Source: Candidatus Marinamargulisbacteria bacterium (lineage in GTDB: Bacteria > Margulisbacteria > Marinamargulisbacteria > UBA817). From it: DNA of 10,926 bases. Shown in pieces: positions 5,983-10,926 of the stretch. The DNA lies in contig JALQXX010000038.1 in NCBI GenBank assembly GCA_023262965.1, forward strand, positions 1 through 10,926. Reading direction: 5' to 3'. The notes under the pieces were generated by a model. That model made no database searches, was not told where the DNA came from, and saw only the letters and a list, made by a program, of their open reading frames with translations. Numbering within the stretch: the first letter of the stretch is position 1; the number at the start of each line of letters is the position of its first letter. Made by a program: the position numbers and the translations under genes.

Positions 5983-6436
5983 TGAGTTGGCTGCGTAGAT
6001 ACGCAATGCTCTCATTAAAAATAGGGTGACAGAACTCGGGGGCTAACTCGGATAGGGGGCGCAACACAAATAAGCGATCTTGAATGAGGGGGTGGGGAAT
6101 GATCAGGGTATCTGTTGCCAGAATCTGATCGCCATAAAATAAAATATCCAAGTCCAATGTCCGGGGTTCACCCGACCCTTTGGCAACACGTCCCATTTTT
6201 TTTTCAATGGCCTCGGTTTCAACCAATAATTCGTGTGGCGACAAATGGGTTAAAATACGCAGCGCCCCATTCAAAAAATGGGGTTGCTCAACGGTCGAAA
6301 TGGCAATGGTTTCGTGTATGGACGATACCGCATCCAATGTCATGTGGGGATGATTACGAATGCAATCAATAGCCTGATTAATGTACAATTGACGATCCCC
6401 CAAATTGGATCCAATCCCCAAATATACCGGTATCAT
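5972..6436 (-). CDS. folK: 2-amino-4-hydroxy-6-hydroxymethyldihydropteridine diphosphokinase
   Basis: FolK (HPPK) transfers pyrophosphate from ATP to 6-hydroxymethyl-7,8-dihydropterin, making the substrate used by FolP encoded directly upstream. The protein has 154 residues from ATG 6436. Motifs: YLGIGSNLGDR (5-15), QPHFLNGALR (51-60), EPRTLDLDILFYG (90-102) with the Mg-binding Asp95 and Asp97, and PHPLIQDRLFVLRPLSELAP (114-133). The ATG overlaps the folP stop as ATGA (6436-6433), a typical coupled start. An in-frame ATG at 6451 would add five residues (MSGTA) that FolK proteins do not normally have. The 3' end overlaps tsaE by 11 bp. Confidence 0.95.
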   Translation of the reverse strand: MIPVYLGIGSNLGDRQLYINQAIDCIRNHPHMTLDAVSSIHETIAISTVEQPHFLNGALRILTHLSPHELLVETEAIEKKMGRVAKGSGEPRTLDLDILFYGDQILATDTLIIPHPLIQDRLFVLRPLSELAPEFCHPIFNESIAYLRSQLNGY

Positions 6437-7269
6437 CGCAGTGCCTGACATACCGCTAATGCCTGAATCGTTTCGGCCACATCATGCACCCGAAACAAAC
6501 GGGCCCCATTCATGTAACTGATGGTGGTTGCGGCAATGGTGCCGGGCAACCGATCGGCGGCGGGGGCCCCCGTAATATCCCCAATAAACGATTTGCGGGA
6601 CACCCCCACCATAATGGGCGCCTTTAGGGATTGCAACGCCGATAACCCCTGTAAAATGGCCGTATTATGGGCCCGTGTTTTCCCAAATCCAATACCGGGA
6701 TCTATAATAATGGAGCGAATGCCAGCGGCGGTTGCCGCCGCATACCGATGCTTTAAATAATGATATACATCGTGAATGGGATCTGCATAAACAGGATTGT
6801 TTTGCATGGTAGGAATGTCTCCTTGCTTGTGCATGAGCACAATGCCGGCGCCATGCCGAGCAACCGTCGCCAGCATATCCGGGGATTCCCCACCCGATAT
6901 ATCGTTGATTAAAACCGCCCCTTCCGATAATGCGTAATCCGCAACACTTGGCTTATAGGTGTCCACCGAAATAAGAGCGGTTGTCCGTGACATAATATGC
7001 GGAAGGTATGCCGCCAATCGTTCGCGTTCCACATGGGCAGGGACGGGTGTGGCCCCGGGTCGGGTAGACTCCGCACCAATATCAATAATGGCCACACCCG
7101 CGGCGGTCATGGCGTCCACGCGATTATAAATGGCCGTTTCCGATGCCCCGCCATCGTAAAATGAATCCGGGGTTACGTTAATAATCCCCATGACCACGGG
7201 GTCTTTTGTTGCCAAAAGGGTTTCAAGTTGATGCGATCGCTCCACACCATCAAGTATAGCACGGATCAA
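6433..7269 (-). CDS. folP: dihydropteroate synthase
   Basis: FolP condenses dihydropterin pyrophosphate with p-aminobenzoate to dihydropteroate, the step blocked by sulfonamides. The protein has 278 residues from TTG 7269. Motifs in order: MGIINVTPDSFYDGG (27-41), DIGAESTRPGA (63-73), ISVDTYK (100-106), INDISGG (121-127), VLMH (144-147), DPGIGFGK (190-197), GVSRKSFIG (222-230) and RVHDVAE (260-266), so all the pterin and pABA loops are present and the gene looks intact. The TTG overlaps the stop of the preceding small gene as TTGA (7269-7266), and no Shine-Dalgarno sequence is seen, which suggests re-initiation. Later in-frame starts (GTG at codon 9, ATG at codon 27) exist; the last would remove part of the fold. 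The gene runs into folK with an ATGA overlap. Confidence 0.95.
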   Translation of the reverse strand: MIRAILDGVERSHQLETLLATKDPVVMGIINVTPDSFYDGGASETAIYNRVDAMTAAGVAIIDIGAESTRPGATPVPAHVERERLAAYLPHIMSRTTALISVDTYKPSVADYALSEGAVLINDISGGESPDMLATVARHGAGIVLMHKQGDIPTMQNNPVYADPIHDVYHYLKHRYAAATAAGIRSIIIDPGIGFGKTRAHNTAILQGLSALQSLKAPIMVGVSRKSFIGDITGAPAADRLPGTIAATTISYMNGARLFRVHDVAETIQALAVCQALR

Positions 7270-7520
7270 CCAAATAATTGAAAATTAAAGCGATCTTCGA
7301 TACTGCGTACCGTCTCAAAAAATGTGGCGGGGGGACCAATAATCACATCCGCGTTAGTTCCATGGATGTGATAATGGTTGAGGACGCCACGGGTTACCCG
7401 ACTATGGGTAAAATCGGGGTCATGGGTCCCGCCTTCGGGGTGTTGGTTGAGGTTGTGATGATGCAACAGCTTACCAAGGATCTCATCATCAAACGGTTGT
7501 TTATAAAAAATACGCATCAT
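7266..7520 (-). CDS. small conserved-looking protein of unknown function
   Basis: The protein has 84 residues from ATG 7520 (GTG 7523 and ATG 7517 are possible starts). A perfect AGGAGG lies at 7532-7527, six bases before ATG 7520, so it is very probably translated. The stop overlaps the folP TTG start as TTGA, which ties it to the folate genes. The N-terminus reads MMRIFYKQPFDDE. The middle is rich in histidine (HHH at 20-22, then six more through HYHIHG around 50-55), and the C-terminus ends FFETVRSIEDRFNFQLFG. There is no signal peptide or membrane segment. I do not recognise a family. The histidines hint at metal binding, but their spacing fits no motif I know. It could regulate or assist an enzyme of the operon, or simply provide the coupling needed for folP translation. 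Confidence 0.75.
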   Translation of the reverse strand: MMRIFYKQPFDDEILGKLLHHHNLNQHPEGGTHDPDFTHSRVTRGVLNHYHIHGTNADVIIGPPATFFETVRSIEDRFNFQLFG

Positions 7521-7526
7521 CACGCA

Positions 7527-7532
7527 CCTCCT
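7527..7532 (-). promoter_or_regulatory. perfect Shine-Dalgarno site of the small gene before folP
   Basis: AGGAGG read on the minus strand, with spacings of 3, 6 and 9 bases to the consecutive GTG, ATG and ATG. The middle or last start is best placed. This site is the main evidence that the small gene is real, and it may load ribosomes for folP as well, since folP lacks its own site. Confidence 0.85.
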
Positions 7533-7559
7533 AATACTTTATCGACTGGATGATGGGGA

Positions 7560-9242
7560 TTATTGCACCAAGTTGTGATCGGTTGTGGCACCCTCCGACG
7601 CGGAACTCACCAATGCGGCATACTTGGCCAAGACACCGTGGGTATAGCGGGGTTTTGGGGCGCGCCATTTGGCCAATCGCTCCTGGATTTCGGCATCGGG
7701 CACATGCAAATGAACGGTGTGTTCGGTGGCATTAATCGTAATGCGATCGCCATCCGCAACAATGGCAATCGGGCCCCCGCAATAGGCTTCGGGGGTGATA
7801 TGCCCTACCACAAAACCATGGGTCCCTCCTGAGAATCGGCCGTCGGTAATTAAGGCCACATGATTGCCCAACCCCTTACCCATAACCGCTGCGGTGGGGG
7901 ATAGCATTTCACGCATTCCCGGCCCCCCCTTGGGGCCTTCGTATCGAATAACAATAACGTCACCGGCACCAATTCGACCGTCTAAAATAGCGGCCAAGGC
8001 GGCTTCTTCGGCATCAAATACCCGCGCGTTACCGGTAAAGGTGTCGCCTTCCTTACCACTAATTTTAGCAACCGCCCCCTCGGGTGCCAGATTCCCGTAG
8101 CATATGGTTAAATGCCCCGTGGCCTTAATGGGGTTGGATAATGGACGGATAACCGCTTGGTTTGCTGGATAATCAGCCACATCAGCCACGTTTTCGGCCA
8201 ATGATCGTCCGGTAACGGTCAGGGCATCGCCAGTCATTAACCCCGCGTCAATCAAGCGCTTCATTAACGGCGTGACCCCACCAATAGCCACCAATGCCGA
8301 CATGGTATAGGCTCCACTGGGCTTTAAATCCGCTAAAACGGGGGTCCGTTTTGCAATGCGGGTGAAGTCTTCTAAAGTAACGTCAATGCCAGCCGTTTTG
8401 GCAATGGCAATCATATGCAATACCGCATTGGTGGACCCCCCCAAGGCCATAATCAGGGTAATGGCGTTTTCAAACGATGCCTTGGTTAGTATGTCCCGGG
8501 GTTTGATATCCCGATCAATTAAATCCATAACCGCGCGACCCGCGGCTTTACAATCAGCCGCTTTATCTGGGGATACCGCCGCTTGAGCCGAACTGTTGGG
8601 CAAACTGAGTCCCAATGCCTCAATCGCGCAGGCCATTGTATTGGCCGTGTACATACCGCCACAAGATCCAGGGCCTGGAATCGCTTGCGATTCAATAGCA
8701 CGCAACGCATCATCGCTAATGCTAGCGTTGGCATGGGCCCCCACCGCTTCAAATACCGATACAATATCCACGTCCGTATCGTTGTATCGGCCGGGTAAAA
8801 TGGTGCCCCCATATACAAATATACTGGGTCGGTTGAGGCGAATCATGGCCATAACGCAACCGGGCATATTTTTATCACAGCCGCCCAAGGCAATCACCCC
8901 ATCAAATCCTTGGCAGCCAACCACGGTTTCAATGGAGTCGGCAATGACCTCCCGGGACACCAATGAGTATTTCATGCCTTCCGTTCCCATGGAGATGCCA
9001 TCCGATACGGTAATGGTGTTAAAGGGGATGGCTTTCCCCCCCGCTTCAGCAATACCGGTGTCCACGTGGGCTACCAAATCGTGAATGTGCTTGTTACAAG
9101 GCGTTACCATGCTCCATGTGGATGCAATACCAATTTGGGGTTTTTCAAAATCCGGGGTCTCAAATCCCACCGCCCGAAGCATGGCCCGAGATGGTGCACG
9201 ATTCGGCCCATCAACCACCTGCTTGGAATAATATCGATTCAT
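7560..9242 (-). CDS. ilvD: dihydroxy-acid dehydratase
   Basis: IlvD dehydrates 2,3-dihydroxy-isovalerate and 2,3-dihydroxy-3-methylvalerate to the 2-keto acids that precede valine, leucine, isoleucine and pantothenate. The protein has 560 residues, full length for the family. The three cysteines expected to bind the iron-sulphur cluster are present: Cys49 in TPCNKH, Cys122 in [10 protein letters not shown], and Cys194 in [12 protein letters not shown]. Having all three suggests the [2Fe-2S] type, which is inference from family knowledge. Asp81 ([12 protein letters not shown]), Asp123 and Lys124 are the expected metal-site residues, and the C-terminal GRFSGGTHG motif holds the catalytic serine. 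ATG 9242 has AGGAGG 7 bases upstream. It lies 24 bp after the glycosyltransferase and 39 bp before the small gene. No leader peptide or attenuator typical of ilv operons is visible. Confidence 0.97.
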   Translation of the reverse strand: MNRYYSKQVVDGPNRAPSRAMLRAVGFETPDFEKPQIGIASTWSMVTPCNKHIHDLVAHVDTGIAEAGGKAIPFNTITVSDGISMGTEGMKYSLVSREVIADSIETVVGCQGFDGVIALGGCDKNMPGCVMAMIRLNRPSIFVYGGTILPGRYNDTDVDIVSVFEAVGAHANASISDDALRAIESQAIPGPGSCGGMYTANTMACAIEALGLSLPNSSAQAAVSPDKAADCKAAGRAVMDLIDRDIKPRDILTKASFENAITLIMALGGSTNAVLHMIAIAKTAGIDVTLEDFTRIAKRTPVLADLKPSGAYTMSALVAIGGVTPLMKRLIDAGLMTGDALTVTGRSLAENVADVADYPANQAVIRPLSNPIKATGHLTICYGNLAPEGAVAKISGKEGDTFTGNARVFDAEEAALAAILDGRIGAGDVIVIRYEGPKGGPGMREMLSPTAAVMGKGLGNHVALITDGRFSGGTHGFVVGHITPEAYCGGPIAIVADGDRITINATEHTVHLHVPDAEIQERLAKWRAPKPRYTHGVLAKYAALVSSASEGATTDHNLVQ

Positions 9243-9249
9243 AGATTAA

Positions 9250-9255
9250 CCTCCT
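9250..9255 (-). promoter_or_regulatory. Shine-Dalgarno site of ilvD
   Basis: AGGAGG on the minus strand, 7 bases before ATG 9242. It fixes the ilvD start and shows that the 24-bp gap after the glycosyltransferase holds an independent ribosome entry site rather than a promoter. Confidence 0.85.
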
Positions 9256-9266
9256 TTTATGCCTTA

Positions 9267-10926
9267 CTATAGCATTTTTTCGCGCATCCAATCATAAAAT
9301 TCATGAGGACCGGCCATATTATCAAAAAATAAGTCGCGATGCGCCATCATTTGTTTCCTGAATTCGGTAACATAGTGGGGGTTTTTGGCCACCATCAGGG
9401 CCAATTCAATATACTGATCAGGCGTCTCCGCAATGAATTGGGTGTGATTCATGTAGCGGTAATAGCCGGCACCAAAAGATCCCCGTAAAAAACGCCCTTG
9501 TAATGTAATGTAGGGAACGCCCATGGCCAAGCAGTGGAGGGTGGTATTTCCCCCGCCAAAGGGGAAGGTTTCAAGCACGACATCCGCCATCGCCAGCAAT
9601 TTCAAATAATCATTGAAGGAGACAAAGGGAATGAATTGTACTCGTTTGTATTCCGATGCCGATAATTGAGCGGCTAATCGACGGGCGGTGACATCGCTTC
9701 CGGGATATCGAATTAATATCACGTGGTTTTTGGGATTGTCTTGAATGAGTGCCACAATAACGGGGTCAAAGTCCGGATGCATTTTGAATGCGGCCATGGG
9801 AACAAAAAATAGGGTTTTAGACGGATCTTTTGTTGGATTGTCTGGCAGCGAGCGTGCGTATTCGGGCAGTCGATACCCCATGGGTAAATTGGCTAAGGTG
9901 ACCAGGGTTTCGGTAAATTGGTCTTGGCCGGGGTAATGATGAAAATGCGACCAGCTGATGTAGTAATCCACAGTGGACAACCCGGTGGTCTCCGGATGCC
10001 CGATTAACGCCACCTGAATCGGCGCTAATCGATGCATGGCAAGCGTATAAACGATGTAGGACATCCCCACTTCGGGGTAGATAATCATATCATAGGCATG
10101 ACGAACACAATGATCAAACAACCGTGATATACTGGAATAATGGTAAACGGATTGGGCCCGTTTGTTTAATGCCTTTGTAACCGCATCACGTTGTATATTC
10201 GTATGGGATACGAGTGTTACATCATAGTCTTCAGGCAGGTTTTGAATGGTGGTTTCGTAAAAATCTGTTACCGAGTTCTTATACAAAAAATCGCATATAA
10301 TCGCAATTTTACGCTTTCGGCGACGGGGTCTCGTCATGGGAGGGACCGGTTTGGCCAATGGGGCATAAACGGCCGCAGCGGCTTCCAGTAACGGGCGGTT
10401 ATCTTCGGAATGATAGGCCAAATAAAAGGGCACGGATATGGTTAGATTGCATAGGCACAGATCGGGTGGGGTGGCGGTGGATAGGTTGTCCAGGGTATGG
10501 CGTATGCGGGCACGATAGTCCATAAGCTGATCCAAACTCTCGTATACGGCAGGCGTTAAGAATAATGTCATCAAGGTATAATGGTCGGGGGCCCACAATC
10601 GCAGAATATGATGCAATGGCGTCGCCATGCGGGTATTCCCATTCTTGTAATACGTAAACAGTAATGTGTCGATATGACCAAAATTGGTAAGGCCATTTTG
10701 ATAACATGTATGCGCCATTTCTAGTAAATGCGTATTGATCCGATTACCTTTGCGTATCAAATGAAAAATCGCATCAACCAGTAAGGGGGAATTGGGGGTG
10801 GTGTCGTATAGCGCGGTTAAACGCGATGCGGCATCGTCAAAGCGTTTGTGGTGAATATCGATATAGGCATAACCAACGGTTGAAAGGGTGTGGAGCCCCT
10901 GGTTATTGGCCAAGGGCAGCAGTGTC
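9267..10926 (-). CDS. GT41-family glycosyltransferase (O-GlcNAc transferase/SPINDLY-like), 5' end outside window
   Basis: The frame is open to the window edge and stops at TAG 9267-9269. A TTG at 10913 is the first in-window start candidate, but the upstream codons stay open, so the N-terminus is most likely missing. Counting from that TTG, 548 residues are visible. Residues 1-110 are helical and look like degenerate TPR-type repeats. Residues 200-548 match the OGT/SPINDLY catalytic region: KRKIAIICDFL (200-210), QVALIGHPETTG (300-311), VDYYIS (315-320), MAAFKMHP (373-380) with Lys377 at the position of the UDP-contacting lysine of OGT, ADVVLETFPFGGGNTTLH (443-460) and GVPYITLQGRFLRGSFGAG (465-483). 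Family members attach sugars to Ser/Thr or Asn of proteins in the cytoplasm; in bacteria the targets are often flagellin or adhesins. Donor and target are not shown here. It is the first visible gene of the minus-strand run, 24 bp before ilvD. Confidence 0.88.
   Translation of the reverse strand, partial: TLLPLANNQGLHTLSTVGYAYIDIHHKRFDDAASRLTALYDTTPNSPLLVDAIFHLIRKGNRINTHLLEMAHTCYQNGLTNFGHIDTLLFTYYKNGNTRMATPLHHILRLWAPDHYTLMTLFLTPAVYESLDQLMDYRARIRHTLDNLSTATPPDLCLCNLTISVPFYLAYHSEDNRPLLEAAAAVYAPLAKPVPPMTRPRRRKRKIAIICDFLYKNSVTDFYETTIQNLPEDYDVTLVSHTNIQRDAVTKALNKRAQSVYHYSSISRLFDHCVRHAYDMIIYPEVGMSYIVYTLAMHRLAPIQVALIGHPETTGLSTVDYYISWSHFHHYPGQDQFTETLVTLANLPMGYRLPEYARSLPDNPTKDPSKTLFFVPMAAFKMHPDFDPVIVALIQDNPKNHVILIRYPGSDVTARRLAAQLSASEYKRVQFIPFVSFNDYLKLLAMADVVLETFPFGGGNTTLHCLAMGVPYITLQGRFLRGSFGAGYYRYMNHTQFIAETPDQYIELALMVAKNPHYVTEFRKQMMAHRDLFFDNMAGPHEFYDWMREKML

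Noticed and set aside
7278-7553. 91-codon plus-strand frame antisense to the small gene before folP
   Set aside because: The minus-strand gene has a perfect Shine-Dalgarno site and couples to folP; the plus frame has no comparable signal.
8596-9084. 162-codon plus-strand frame antisense to ilvD
   Set aside because: It mirrors a strongly conserved ilvD region and has no independent coding evidence.

Overview
The window reads as a chromosomal segment of a Gram-negative bacterium. The support is an ADP-heptose synthesis pair (separate rfaE1 and rfaE2 genes), two lipoproteins with lipoboxes, and compact house-keeping operons. I cannot name the lineage. Separate rfaE1/rfaE2 genes, a DegV-type protein with an unfamiliar N-terminal half and a GT41 glycosyltransferase point away from the enteric pattern, and an uncultured or poorly sampled phylum is possible.

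Layout. Positions 1-161 are an AT-rich edge without a convincing gene. Positions 162-1961 (+) hold two AT-rich genes for secreted lipoproteins of unknown function. Their signal peptides are nearly the same. The first carries a GC-rich, in-frame 48-bp tandem repeat just after its lipid-anchor cysteine. The second has a good sigma-70-type promoter and is followed by an intrinsic terminator. Positions 2198-3620 (+) hold rfaE1 and rfaE2, overlapping by 11 bp. A 180-bp spacer follows, with a 9-bp perfect inverted repeat enclosing about 50 nt. Positions 3802-5541 (+) encode a 579-residue protein whose C-terminal part resembles the DegV/FakB fatty-acid-binding fold and whose N-terminal half I do not recognise.

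The rest is on the minus strand and read right to left: a GT41 (O-GlcNAc-transferase/SPINDLY-like) glycosyltransferase cut by the window edge, ilvD, a small unknown gene with a perfect Shine-Dalgarno sequence, folP, folK and tsaE. The GT41 gene and ilvD are 24 bp apart and ilvD and the small gene 39 bp apart. The last four genes overlap (TTGA, ATGA and 11-bp overlaps), so this is probably one transcription unit with translational coupling. The tail of tsaE overlaps the tail of the DegV-like gene by 51 bp in antisense.

How the genes work together. rfaE1 and rfaE2 phosphorylate and then adenylylate heptose for LPS core or glycoprotein synthesis. folP and folK supply consecutive steps of folate synthesis. 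ilvD serves branched-chain amino acid and pantothenate synthesis. tsaE serves the tRNA t6A modification. The GT41 enzyme probably glycosylates a protein. I see no defence system, CRISPR array, RNA gene or intact mobile element. The parts most worth pursuing are the DegV-like fusion, the small gene before folP, the GC-rich repeat in the lipoprotein and the structured spacer at 3637-3705.
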